Assembly: GCA_013115135.1 (NCBI GenBank)
Contig: JABANP010000078.1
Location: forward strand, 1 to 64,000
From: Perkinsus olseni
Taxonomy: Eukaryota; Perkinsozoa; Perkinsida; Perkinsidae
DNA length: 64,000 nt
Direction: 5' to 3'
In this document: positions 18,405 through 30,500 of the stretch, in pieces
Layout: every line of letters starts with the position of its first letter
Numbering within the stretch: the stretch's first letter is position 1
The notes under the pieces: model-generated
The model's database searches: none
What the model was told of the DNA's origin: nothing
The model's input: the letters and a program-made list of their open reading frames with translations, nothing else
Made by a program: the position numbers and the translations under genes

Positions 18405-21400
18405 ATGGCCCCCGATGACAAGGGACAACATAATCCAGCGTCAACTGATAAGGAAACTAATAACACCAGCCTCAACAACCTGTTTAACGTCAAGGTACTA
18501 CAGGGTTGAAAAGGGCCCTCTCCTCGTGATGTCCTGTTGCCAACGAGTTCGGGCTTCTAGTGGCCTGCGATCGAAAGCTCTCATCGTCATGTAACCGATG
18601 GCGCAATGAACTGGGGCTGTCTTGCGCTTGATTTGGTGACGAAAGAGCGAAAAACCCTCGAAAAATGGTCGCCAGAGTCGCAAATGGGCCGCTTTTGTGG
18701 GGGAGGCGCAGAGGGCTGGCAATGTGGAACGATGGCATTGGCTCTCGGCCTACTCGGCATTCTCTGGTCTCTTTTTAGGTCACTCCACCCTCCAGTAGAA
18801 GTGATGATGGTGAGCAGGTTCAACAGAACGACTTGACCATCTTCGGTGCTGATGCCACCATGCTTGGGGAGACCCTCCGGGGCAGCATTGCCTCGTCGTG
18901 TGACAAGCCCAAGCGTGGGTCCAGTGCCACTGGCAGCACTGATGAGGAGGCGGCGGCTGCCCGGAAGAAGCTGAAGGGAACCTTCACTGGAGTATTAGTA
19001 CCCACCTGCGAGAACATGTGGGGCGTCCTCATATTCCTGAGGTTTTTCTATGTTGTTGGCAATGCCGGTGTTGGCCAAGCCTGCCTGGCTGTCATCTTGT
19101 CCTTCATTGTGGCCTTCTGTACTACCTCTTGCCTTAGTGCTATCGCCTCCTCTGGTGGTGTTGTCTCTGAGGGTGGGCCCTACCACATGCTGTCCAGATC
19201 CCTTGGGCCCTATGCCGGAGCCAGCGTCGGTATCACTTACTACCTAGGCTTCGCCCTTCTAGGCGTCCTAGAGTCCGTTGGAGCTGTTGATGCTTTGGTC
19301 ATGGCAGCTCCCTCCTTGGCCGACATACCGGGCTACCATCAGATTTTCGGAGGCTCCCTGGTCCTCATTCTCAACGTCGTGGTCTGGGGCGGCATCCACG
19401 TTGTCACTAAGCTCGGCGTCTTCTTCGTCGTAGTAGTTGGTCTCACTATCCTCATGTTCTACGTTGGCATTTTCGTGTCACCTCAGAGTGATGCCATAGA
19501 GATCGCTGGTGTCACCGGGCTCAGTGCCTCCACCCTCAGCGACAACCTCGGCCCCTCCTATGATGATGGCGTTCGGTTTGGTACGGTATTGTCTATAGTG
19601 TTCCCCTGCTTTACTGGTATATTATCGGGAGCTAACCGGGCTGATGTACTGAGGGATCCACCCAAGAGCATCAGGAACGGCACTTTTGGAGCGATCACGA
19701 TATCCCTGTTCATGTAAGGAGGGTAGCAGCAGTCGTTGTCCGTAGTGGATTCAACAACGTGTCAACTGTCGTTTAAGTACAGATTTCTGGGAGGAACACA
19801 ACGGGCAATCTGCGTGTACTGAATCTGGGGACCTCTCGTGCTCAACGTGGTTCGTAGTCTGCTCGGGAGTGATTGGAGCGTTTCATAACAACGTAGTCTG
19901 CTGCTAGTAGCTTTTGAATACCCGATGGCCTTGGTGGGCTCTCTTTCCGTAGCGGGTAGCACCTCACTCATTCACCTCGATATTGACTGCTCACTGTGTC
20001 GCAACAGCAAGAACAATACCGCAAGCGCCGCATTGGGACACTTGATTTTGGATCGGACAGTCGAAATCCATTGTTTTATGTCTTCGCAGGTACCTATCAT
20101 TCATGTTACTGTGGGGCGCTGTAGCCACGAGTGATTACCTAAAGCATGGCCCTTATGGCACAGAGGCCGCCGCTGCTCATCTTCGCCGACTGGCCGGGGT
20201 CAATAACGACGAAGCAAGGACCATTGTTGGTCAAATCGTATGGCCCCATAGGATACCAGCTTACGTTGGTATCTTCATCTCCTCGGTCTCCCAAGCTCTG
20301 CAGTGCTTTACTGGTAGCCCCCAGACTGATGCAGTCCATCTCAGCCGACAATCTACTGCCGATTTTGAAGCCACTCAGTGTGGTGAACCGCAAGAGGGAG
20401 CCCGCCCGGGCAGTTCTGGTTACCACAATTCTGTCTATCGCCCTGTCGATGATCGGAAATCTCGATCTGATTGCTCCCCTCCTCACGATGTGCTTCCTCG
20501 TCTGCTATGCCTTCATGAACGTCTCCTGCCTGATGCTTACTCTACTCAAGACCCCCACGTGGCGGCCTGCTGGCATCTTCAGAAGGCGGTTTCGGTTGTG
20601 GTACATCCTGTCCTCCTTCGTGGGAGTAGTGGCTGCCTTGGCAGTGATGATAATAGTGTCGGTCTACTGGACCATCGGCGTGCTGGTCCTGGCCGCCCTG
20701 CTCTACCTCTACCTGGACTGGGTCGGTGCCGAAGCCGAGTGGGGTAGTGGCTTCGCCGGTCTGCGGTACAACTTCGCCTTGACGGCGCTGCAGGGATTGC
20801 AAGAGAAGGTCCATAAGCGAATCAACTGGAGGCCACAGGTAGGCAGTCACCGAGCCTTCTGTGCCGCAGTCCTTTACTACAGGTACTTGTACTCTACCAA
20901 GTTGGTAATGGTGCTGACCACTCTGGGGGGGATGGGGATACCAACTCGATGCTGTCAAAGACGGGCTGCCATGACCTGCTGCGCTTCTACGGGCAAATGA
21001 GGAAGGGCCGCGGCATGTGCATTGCCTCAGCTATTGTAGTTGATGGTGACGACAAGAGGGTAAGCTCTACTCGGTGTGCTCAGCAGCCGTTCTACGAAGG
21101 TCCTCGTCTTTTCAGGTAGCGGCTGAAAGAAGTCGCGTGGCTGAGGTGATGGCTCAGGAGTCGTTACAAGGCTTCGCGGATGTAGTGGTGGCCCCCTCCT
21201 TCGGGGAAGGGAGCTTCATACGCCGTCCAACTCGCTGGTATTGGAGGCCTGAGGCCCAACTCGGTCCTACTGGCCTGGCCGTCCAACTGGCAGGGTCGCT
21301 CGGATGAGGCATGCGAGTTTGTTCGTCTGCTGCAGTTTGCCACCAACACGGGCAAGGCCATCATGTGCGTGAAGAACATGTCCTTCATGCCTGTGGGGGA

Positions 21401-22329
21401 GCGCTCCATCCCCATGAATGGCACGATCGACGTCTGGTGGATGATACATGATGGCGGCTTTCTCCTCCTCTGCGCCCACTTCCTCAAACAGCACAAGGTT
21501 TGGCGAGGCTGCCAAGTACGGGTCTTGCTGGTGATGGAGCATGCGGACGACGAGGCCACGGAGACGGCCAAGAGCAACTTGCGGAAGCTCCTCGACCGGC
21601 CATAAACTGTTGGACAATGTTGTTATTGAGGTGGTGGTCCTCCACGATGATGCCATGATCGAACCGTACACCTACGACTGGACGATGAAGGTCAACAATA
21701 GAGGAGATGATCTGGCTGCCACCGAGATCGGCTTCAAAAGGGTAAGTCGGGCATCGCTCTCTGCGAATTGCCTCATGTTCCTTTCTCTCAGCAAAATACC
21801 CTTCCCACGAGCCTTGACGACCTCTTCAATGGAGTTCTCCCGGCTAAGGAGCAGCAAGAACCCCTCAAGTTTGCCCCACCACCCATCACTACAGCAGCGT
21901 CGTGTCCCGAACACCAAACCTTTCGATGAGGACCTCGAGTGGAACGTCGAATCAGATCTTTTGTCTAACGTCCACAACAAGATTGAGGAGAGGCGGAGCT
22001 ACATGGATCGTCTAGCGCAGGTCAACGCCTTCAGCTCCAACTCTCAGTCGGGCAACTCCCTCAAAGTGCCATCAGCAGGAGCGTCGCAACGTCGTTCATC
22101 TACTGTGGTCCATCCTAACAGCGCACGCCCGTACATGAGGATGAATTCAATAATAGCGGAGCGAAGCAAAGACAGCGCTCTGGTGATGATGAATATGCCC
22201 GACATTTGGTCCACCGAGACCGAGAAGGACTGTGCCTCGTACATGGCCTACTGCGACTGCCTCACCAAGTCGCTAGACCGAGTACTGCTCCTACACTCCA
22301 CAGGCATGGAGGTCTTCACTCGCTTCTAG
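18405..22329 (+). CDS. SLC12-family cation-chloride cotransporter (KCC-like), with small frameshifts
   Basis: Exons are 18405-18494 (MAPDDKGQHNPASTDKETNN), 18779-19713, 20090-20838, 20883-21059, 21116-21741 and 21792-22329; introns include one of 44 and one of 50 nt. The transporter core is clear: TFTGVLVPTCENMWGVLIFL (TM1), GPYHMLSRSLGPYAGASVGI, FPCFTGILSGANRADVLRDP, PRLMQSISADNLLPIL, LKTPTWRP and the NWRPQVLVL start of the cytoplasmic C-domain. The C-terminus ends DRVLLLHSTGMEVFTRF. Members move K+ or Na+ with Cl- across the plasma membrane; the sequence most resembles KCCs. The frame breaks by one extra base at four places: the C5 run 20318-20322, C5/G4 runs at 21192-21206, near 21600, and near 21905. 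All splice sites are intact, so assembly errors are as likely as a pseudogene. Confidence 0.88.
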
Positions 22330-22942
22330 CAGACGTTAGGCAAGGAGCGGTATAGAGGCCAACTCAAGGCCATATGTATAGACTGTTTATTATAATCTCT
22401 TTTTATCAACCGCAGAGGTCCGTCGAAGGGCCTACAGCAGCATCAGGGCTGCTGCTGCCTTCAGGACGGAGGCGGGGATGTGTTTTCATACGTTATTAGT
22501 CGATATTTTACCGCCACAGTTTTGGGGTTGTTGTTAAATGAAGCTGCTGTATTATGATCGTCATCAGCCCTTAGTGGCAGCGGCCTCCCTCCATGTATCT
22601 TGTTGCTTTGCATAATCTCAGCTTGAGTTCATCCATCAATCACCGTGGTGAGGAAAGATATTTCAGAGAAACAGTGGAGCGTTGAAGGCGTGAGGGGCCG
22701 TGCTGCCCGGCCTCAACGCAAGAGGGATGTAGCAAACGAGCGGCCTCGTGGTAGAAGAGGCTTCTTCGTGGAGGAGGTGGGCCACTTGATGGCTAATCAT
22801 TGTGAAAAGTATATCACATGAATCGTACCATAAAATGCAGTACTGACCGATTGATAAGGCTCGTAACCGACGTGCACGAAGATGAATCTCGTATGTCTTT
22901 GGCGACGCCCTCGGTGATGAGTTGTCCCTCCATTACCTCGCA

Positions 22943-23714
22943 ATGGCAGCCCCCACTTCCCCTTCGATCGGTGACATGCTCGGCCTCTGTGCATCAGCAC
23001 GCGATGAGGCCGAGTATTGGAAGGGGAGGTTCGAGGCCTCCCAGAATGAAATATGGCGTCTGAGGACCGAATCACCTCTCGAGTGCAACAACGAGGGTTT
23101 GTGGTTACCTCTGGCGCTCCTAGCAGTCGGGTTGGTGGTCGCCGTCCGCGTCCTGTCTAGGAGGGACAGGGTGGGGAGGAAGGCCCTGTTGAGGAAGGTC
23201 GATGCTACCTTGAAGAGGAGGCTCAGCGAGACCCCTCGGCCCCCGGCGGCTCTGGACGCTAGCCCTTCTATGGCGTCCCTCATGACTACTTGTACCAACA
23301 ACAGCGCTGCATGTGAGTCGTCTCCGTCGCGATGCTGTTTACGTGCATTGGAAGGTCCGTCCTTCCCGGATCGTGGGGACCTGTCCCCGAAGGACTCTGC
23401 GACCGTAGCGAAGCAGGAGGAGTTCCTGAGAGGCCTCTTCGGCGACTACGAGAAGTTGACGCCCACGAAAGCCCGTGAGTCCCCCCGCCACTACAATTCC
23501 TGTTGAGTCAGTTGTTCTCGGCAGGGTCGGCATCGGGAACGTCGTGCACGGAGCGCTCGTGTACTGCGCCCAGCTCGGCGTCCGTATCGAGCGGAGAGTG
23601 ACCGAATGCATGCCGGAAGATGGAGACTTGCTACTTAGTGTTGATGTCTACTACAATTCAACCTGTAATTCGTTTTATTATTATACTGATCAATTTGGCC
23701 ACAGTAATTGGTAG
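22943..23714 (+). CDS. Small single-pass membrane protein, hypothetical
   Basis: The ATG at 22943 gives MAAPTSPSIGDMLGLC, a short helical region, and a clear membrane segment (LWLPLALLAVGLVVAVRVL, about residues 52-70), then an Arg/Lys-rich flank (SRRDRVGRKALLRK). That suggests a type with the N-terminus outside or in the lumen. A helical tail follows with KQEEFLRGLFGDYEKLTPTK. A donor GTGAGT near 23477 and an acceptor near 23524 suggest a last exon reading GIGNVVHGALVYCAQLGVRI, though another frame is also open after splicing. No family recognised. Confidence 0.45.
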
Positions 23715-23862
23715 CTGATGCATTTGGGAGATTGCAGCATGACGAAGCACGGCTTCTTCGCTTTGAGGCCTTTGGTTGTTGCCGCCGTCAATGGTGATCC
23801 CCTGGCCGGACATGGAGACAACCGTCGTAACACCAGTGATAGAGTAACCATTTGATACGACG

Positions 23863-24960
23863 ATGACACTACCTCGAATGGAGGGCCTGAGGAAGGCGGC
23901 GCCTCTCGTCTATGCCTGCGTATCCAAAGGGACTTACGTTATCTGTGAGTATCAGCCTGTACTCGGCGAGCAAGATATCACTACGCCAAGGGGAAGGACC
24001 GAGCATGAGAATATAGTAACGCGGCTCAGGAGTCGAACGACGTAGCTGGGGTTCAGATAGCTACTGCAAGAAATAATATCGGGGACTTCTCACGAATGGA
24101 CGACGCCTGCTACAGCCTAGTCTACCGTGGCCATACGATCAACTTCGTAGTGCCTTCTTCTGATACCACTTCTTTCGTTGCACACTCTCCCTTCAGTACC
24201 GCGAGCGTCCGTACATATACGTAGTTGTGGCAGTGGAGAAGGAAGGAGGTGCCGAGCTGCCGAGCATGATACTCAAACGAATGGCTGCTGAGATCACCCC
24301 CAGGTCAGCAGCCCAAGCCTTGTTGTCTGGCGGAGCCACCTTCTCAGGAATCGTCAGCTCCCCTCGGTTATCGCCATGACTAGAGAGCTCAAGGCCATCA
24401 TAGTAGGGGATGCGTCAAACTCCAGCGAATGTTCGTCCTGCTCTGTTCTCTCTCACTGGACCCATCCGAGCATGTACGCTGTTTTGGTGACCGGTAGGAT
24501 GCGGGGAACGGCGTGAAGATGACGATGATCGCACAAGTTGAGGACGAGCTCGATGCTGTTGCCGACATCATGGTGGACAATATCAGTTGATCCTAAACAG
24601 TCCCAGTCGGCTCATTGAAGACTCGATTCCATGTAGATGCTGTCATCAACCGCGGAGAGTCGATCGCTTCTCTGGTCGATAAGACCTCGAATCTTGGGGT
24701 AGACGCACGGGTCTTCCGGACAAGGGCGAAACAAGTAAGGCTGGGACGGTAGCCTCTGTCTCCGTGACAGAGCACCGTAACAAGCTGGTCGTCGTTATCG
24801 GCTACATGACACTATCACGCCTAGCTCTTCACAAGGCATGTACTTGCGCGTTTCCAGGTTGTTCGTAAGATATGGTGGCAGAGGGCGAAGGTCCATGGCG
24901 CCCTTGTAGCAATAATTCTGGTGAGTTGCGGCGCTTTCCCTACAGACGGCTTCTCGACAG
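23863..24960 (+). CDS. VAMP7-like R-SNARE (longin domain, SNARE motif, membrane anchor)
   Basis: The start MTLPRMEGLRKAAPLVYACV (23863) opens a longin domain: APLVYACVSKGTYVIC, then an exon with QIATARNNIGDFSRMDDACY and YRGHTINFVV, then ERPYIYVVVAVEKEGGAELP with ILKRMAAEI. The SNARE motif is split by an intron: AQVEDELDAVADIMVDNI, then DAVINRGESIASLVDKTSNL and RVFRTRAKQ. Arg in INRGES is the zero-layer residue of R-SNAREs. A donor GTAAGG and acceptor TTTCCAG lead to VVRKIWWQRAKVHGALVAII, the juxtamembrane Trp pair and the start of the anchor. It would act in endosome/lysosome or plasma-membrane fusion. The middle exons and the last few residues of the anchor are not fully resolved. Confidence 0.8.
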
Positions 24961-25704
24961 CACAGAGATCGCAGCATTGAGCGCAATGACTCGATGCTTT
25001 GTGGCTTCGGCTTGTGTGGGTCGGACATCTTCTTCACCACATTTGGGTTGAACTCCGTCCTCTTGTAGCTGGCGCTATATGCTCTGATCTCCACAGTATG
25101 CGGAGGGCTCTCTCTACCTTCATGCCGATCTGTGTGATGCTGATGCCAAGCCCCCGTAAGCCACAACAACGCCATCATCCTCACCGATCGTGTTCCATGC
25201 ACATGTCTCCGGCACATTTCCTCTCACATCCGTAGTCCTGAGTTGAGCCTATACTCAAGCTCTTGGGCCGGGTTTTCGACCTGTTAGTCCTCACCCCACA
25301 CTCCCGATCGACTGAGTTATTAATCGAACGACTCCGGAAGCGACTCTTGAAGACTGTTACAAACTAGCAGCAGCGGACTGCTAACTCAATGGTCTACGCT
25401 AGATCATCCGCAAAAGCCTGGATGCGTACATACTCGCTCAGTCTGTACGGAGTACCAGTACGTACACCTCAGTATTGCTGGGAAGTGTTAGCTTCGAACT
25501 ACACCCTTTTTGAAGACTCCATGAGAGCCGTTGAATCGGAGGCTTCGTTGGTTCGTACTCTCTACAACACAGCGCCTCAGGGCTCGCACACGACAACATA
25601 ATCATCATAATCATCGGTATGGACATCTTTTCCTTCCGTTCTTGTGATGATGGGTGAATAAAAGGGCGATGAATAATGCGGTACAGCTGAGTGATGAATG
25701 ATAA
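24961..25704. other. Interval without a supported gene
   Basis: 3' flank of the SNARE gene, then short frames on both strands. One plus-strand frame at 25389-25601 (RTPQYCWEVLASNYTLFEDS) starts with ATG and could be a small gene, but no splice context or family supports it. Confidence 0.35.
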
Positions 25705-26465
25705 TCATCCAGCAAGCATCCGAGAACTCTGCCTGCTTAGGCCAACACGGGAGACCAACAAGCTATTGGATCTCCAAATAATAACGCCCTCCCTGGTAAG
25801 ATCTGTAATATTCCTTACTCGCATCCCACACCACTGTTGAGCCATCCAGCATCTTCTCTTTCCAAGGACTCCACGTATAGAACGCAGAATTGGCGATCTT
25901 GTAGGACTCGGTGCATAACTCCTCGTAATTGGGATACTTTCCTTGACAACCTCCAAGGCTACCCCACATAGATTCTTGAGCTCAGTCTTCGCGAGAAGCA
26001 TATTGTCACACTCACGGCGGGGCCTTGGATTGGTTTCGTAGACAGTAGAACCAATTCCCGGTTTCCCCCGGTTAACAAGCAGTTGCAAGATACCAGCGTG
26101 TATTCTCCAGGTCTCCAATTTTAGGAGTGGGTCTGTCGGCGAGCTGTCTTGGAAAAATTTCATGCGTTCGCCGTTGCCGCGCCGAAGCCGCAAGACCACG
26201 GGGCTGAAGGCGTAACTGAATAGGGTCGAGTGCACAAGAAGCAGATGGAGCTGTCTCTTTCACCTTGCGTCAAAGAAGGTTCTGCGGCAGTCGTGGGGCA
26301 GCGGATAGAATAAGTGTGAATCATTGAGACATTGACCAGTATCTCCAATGCTTTCCGTTCCTCCCACCTTCCCGCTTCGGGGCCGTCAGAGTAGGAGCAG
26401 ACGGCGAAGCCCTCATACACTTCGTAACGCGAGTGTCCGCTCGGCGGAGGATATCCCTGAGAGTG
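25705..26465 (-). pseudogene. Lineage-specific hypothetical protein, frameshifted
   Basis: Minus-strand pieces read SIVFQLPLTLRDILRRADTR near 26465, VYEGFAVCSYSDGPEAGRWE (about 26420), FSYAFSPVVLRLRRGNGERM and LETWRIHAGILQLLVNRGKP (about 26215-26060), LAKTELKNLCGVALEVVK, and GKYPNYEELCTESYKIANSA with YYRSYQGGRYYLEIQ before a stop near 25763. At least two frame changes, near 26340 and 25950, are needed. The VFQLP start resembles that of the gene at 5237-6287, and both are frameshifted in the same style, suggesting a lineage-specific family. No known domain. Confidence 0.45.
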
Positions 26466-27599
26466 AGGGGCAGCTGGAATACAATTGAATGCGGCTAACT
26501 GAAAATTCGGCTAACCGAACATACCAAAAGTTATTCCTGTCACTACGCAAACCAGGCATGATCGGATGCCTCTCCTATCAGCACTCTTACATCAGTTGAG
26601 TCGGTAGGGGCCGCGGCACTGAGTGCCCTAGCGAGGGGTAAGTGGGGGGATTATTGCTGCAGCTGCTGTGGATAGCGCGACGATGAACTGCGTAGTCGAC
26701 ATTTACGTAACTCGAAATTGACGTCTGCCTGAGATGGGTTCGCTGCATTATGGATCAAGTCATCCGGGTTCGAACCCCACGGATGTCAATCGTTTGTTAG
26801 CGGGGTGTATTAGTCATTGAACCAGTTGATGCAGGAGCGCTCAGTAAGAGAAGACACGGCTGTAGACTTTGCTTGCCACTCGTGGGAGGCACCCACTTCG
26901 AGTCTCCTTACACCGTGCGAGTCGCACGTGTGTCGTGTCCGGCGAAGATGACCGCGTTTTCAGTACTACTCCCCTCCCGACGGCTTCAGCTCGACTCTGA
27001 TGACAGCAAGCAACTCAATACGTAGCTCACGGCACTATGCGTCCAACCATGTTCGCTCATGAGTCACTTGCGACCGCTGGAACATTGAGAGGAGGGATGG
27101 ACGCAGGGCGTATATGTCCTCTAGAGACGCCCTCTTGATCGGAGGAGGTCAGGGAGGAGAGTGGCTCCAGTGGGGCGGATGGTGGCGCCTCCTGTCTTGC
27201 TATCGTCGGCATACCTATACGGAAGGAGATGGAAACGAAGAAGTCTGAATGATATTGACAAGTGTGGCAAGGAACTCACTTTCGGCGAGTCTTGGAGACA
27301 GGATGTTCATACTGCCGTGCCCGGTGGTGTTGGGCCGCCAAAACCTACGAGCGGAGCTTGTCTGAAAGCAAGGTTTCTCAACGCCAGCAGGGGCTCACGT
27401 TGTCGTCTGAGGGGACCCTTGAAGAGGAACGAAGGTCTGCTGACTGGCCGATGTCCCGGGGGAAAGCAGCACGGCTCCTTGCGGCATCTCGGCCCGCTGT
27501 GGAGGCGGGTATGTGCTGGCTCTACCAAGGGCTGGTTACAAGTGGACGGGCGGAATGAAGCCACAGGTACATTGGGAAATGGTTGAAGGCCGCGACGTT
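26466..27599. other. Interval with a tRNA-like sequence, no protein gene supported
   Basis: No exon-like frame with family support. Long overlapping frames at 27161-27705 on both strands are Gly/Arg- or Pro/His-rich and look like by-products of base composition. The tRNA-like fold at 26718-26789 is listed separately. Confidence 0.4.
26718..26789 (+). other. tRNA-like sequence, probably a relic
   Basis: TTGACGT (26718-26724) pairs with ATGTCAA (26783-26789) as a 7-bp acceptor-like stem with one G-T. TGCCTGAGATGGG resembles an A box and GGGTTCGAACCCC is a B-box-like hairpin. The T-stem and anticodon arm have wrong spacing (CATCCG/CGGATG form an alternative outer stem), so identity and anticodon cannot be given. 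Confidence 0.35.
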
Positions 27600-30500
27600 C
27601 CACTGTGGTGGCATTGACTGTGGCGGTAGAACCCGCGTGGTGGTGGTCATCGTGCGAACAGTAGTGAGAGCCTGTTGGTTCTTGAAGATGTATCTGCGAG
27701 TGCATTGCCGTGCTGCCTCGCCAGCCTTGTGGCCGTCAGCCGCTCACTCATCGACTAGCATGGCCTCCTCCTTCAACTTCCTCCACTTGTCCGTCTCAGC
27801 GGAGCGCAACAGCTGCGGTCTCGTGGTGACTGAGTTAGTAAGCCTTCAGGAGATTGCCAGCCCCACTCCCTACATTCACCATTGATACTCACCTCGGGAC
27901 ATGCTTATCGCCTGGCCATGGAAAGTTTGCGAGGCCGGTGGTAAGCCGGCTCCTCCCGAGGGTACCGTCAACTGAGTGAAGTTACCACATGGACGCACAG
28001 ATAACTTCCCTCAACACGCAATAATTCGGTAGAGGTTTCACAAGCCGTTATGCTCAACTCCGAGCCCTCCGCTACGTTCGGCAAGGGAGCCAACTGTCCC
28101 AGTGGTGACGCTGAACGGGTTAGTCTGCTCGATCGCCTCGAGCTTTCGGGCACTGACCGCGGCCTCCGCCTCCATCACCCTCAACCGCTGCTCTTCGATC
28201 TCCCTGGAAGGAGTAGCGTCACAACGATGACCAGTACGCTTGTCAGCTCCAACTTCTTCATTTCCTCCAACTCCTTCGCCCCCTGGGTAAGTTCACTCTC
28301 CCTATCATTCAGCTCAGCGTGAAGTCTGTGTGCCTGCAGCGACCAACGCCCACCGGCCGCAGGAGTGGCTGCCGAGCTCACCTCCGCCCTAACATGCTCA
28401 GCTGCAGCATAGGCCTGGGCGACCTGCTGCGCCCGACTGTTAAGTCGTGTAGCCAGGTCGAGCTAGGACAGAGGCTGCGCTCAAGATGGGTGATGAGCGT
28501 CATCACCACGCCGGCCATGTCTGCTCTAACGTCCGCTTCCTGCTCTCGAAGGAGGTTGAGTTTCCTATTCAGTTCTGCCGTGTCCTCCTCCACCTAGCAA
28601 AGTCCGGCCTGTGGGAGCTAGGCACGACGCCATCCCTGCCTGCACACGCTGCCTCTCGATGGCTTCTATCTCGGCCGCAGCACGATCTCGATGCCGTGCA
28701 ACAGCTGCCTCGGCCTCATTGGCCCTCCTCTGTGTTGCCATCAGGCTGAGGTCGGTGGACTTCTGCACGCATCGCAGCTTCTCCCACTCCGAACGTAACC
28801 TGAGAATGGTCTTCCCGATTGAACGCTCCTCTCGGACCCGCCTCCTTTCTTGATCTTCACGGTCGAGTTCGAAAGCCTTTCCTCTGAGACTCCAAGGCCA
28901 GCTTCTGCTCATTCAAATCGCGAACGGCCATTTCCGCTGCGGTTTCCCTCGAGACCAGGGCGGACCTGACCTCCCAAACGCAGCTCCATCAAGTCAATTC
29001 ATCAGTGACGCTGAGACGCCGAGCTAGTTCGGCTCGACTGCCCACGCGCTGCTATGGGCGAGGCCCGACAGCCAGGCGAAAGTTCACTTGCTATCTCGCT
29101 GCATTTGTCGTGCTGTCTGTTGCAGCTCCTGTAGCCGTACATGCTCAAGCTGCAGCCTCTGCGACTCCGTCTCTCGAGTCAGCCGGTGTTGCCTGCGAGA
29201 GCATTGCTACCCGGACTCAGCCCTGTGCACCCCCTACTTCTGCTCTTCCTCTATCTCTCGGGTGAGCTCACTCAGTTTACATCGTTCGACCTAGCAGAGC
29301 CCACCCATCGGCCGCGGCACCGGCAGCAGACGAACCTCAATCTGCCGCTGTTGCTCCTTCATCGAGGTCTCCAGTGACTTCACGAAGTTCTCCCTTGCTG
29401 AGAGCTGCTCGGTTCTGAGGTACGGAGCTGTCCCAAGGGCCGCCACAGCCTCCTGCTACTTCATCTGTTCCGTTATTGCCGTACTGCCTTTCACAGCATT
29501 GGCCATGTCCTCCCACTGGGCCATGTGGGCCACCATCTACGAACTATGATATCAACCCGGGCCCAATGGTGTCGGCCTCGTAGTTGCACCTGCGCTGTGA
29601 GTTCCGACAACTTTTCTCTCTCCCCTGACGAAGCCTTTAATGACGCTATCTCGGCCTCTGAAGTAAGGCGAGAACAGCATCGATTATGATGATCACTGAG
29701 CATGCAGGACTAACCATGTTTCCGCCGCAGCATGTGGATCTCCCTTTCATGATCGGACTTGAGGGCCTCTACCTCACGACGATGTTGATACACTAGCCGT
29801 TCTATGGCCAGCTCTTGCCTGCTGGTCGGGTCCCGGCCAGCATCTCGAATGATGACCATGACGCGACACACCTTTTCGCTTCATCAGAGACTGCACGCCG
29901 CAGCTCCTCTTCCGAACGCTGTTTATCCAAACTCCGTTGCTCTTCAAGTCTTCGTAGACGTTCTGAGCCGACCAGCGTCAAGGCGGTATTCCCGAGTACG
30001 CCGACTGCCAGCGGGACCGACCTTCATAGCGACCGCGTTCATCCTCTAATTCCTCTCTGGCTCGTTCGACCTTCCAATTCAGCCGCTCGACCTGTGACGG
30101 TGTGTGAGAAACAGTCGAGGGGGGCGATCTCGAGGAGCGGGTACGATGCCATGTTCAACCGCTGACCTCATCCCTGGCCCGCAAATCATCCGTGGCACGT
30201 GCTTTCTCCAAGTCAGCTATTTTGGCCTGAGCCAATGACATCTCGGGAGTCACTGGAGTTGAACTTTCTATAGAGACAGCCTACCTCCAGACTCTCTTGA
30301 GCTCTTCTGGCCATTCGCTCTGCTTCGTGGCGTCCCAGGTTGGCCCTGAAAGCCAGAGAGGTCCAGCGAACTGACCATAGCCGAACGCTCTAGCATGCAC
30401 GACGACACGCAAAATGAGTGCTGACTTGATGAGCTCTTCGGAGAGCGGCTGCAGGTTGTTGTTGTTGTTTCTACTCGGATCAAGGGACTCCTCTAGACGG

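Noticed and set aside
20103..20747. Separate protein in the second frame over the SLC12 gene
   Set aside because: It is the true SLC12 frame up to the C5 run at 20318-20322 and nonsense after it; the conserved protein continues in the next frame.
24795..25217. 140-aa minus-strand frame over the end of the SNARE gene
   Set aside because: It is antisense to the exon coding the conserved juxtamembrane Trp pair and anchor of the VAMP7-like protein.
27161..27705. Overlapping 130-140-aa frames on both strands
   Set aside because: Both are low-complexity (Gly/Arg against Pro/His) and mutually exclusive; neither has family support.
27930..27955. Terminator-like hairpin (GCCGG/CCGGC)
   Set aside because: A factor-independent terminator has no meaning for a eukaryotic pol II gene, and no T run follows.
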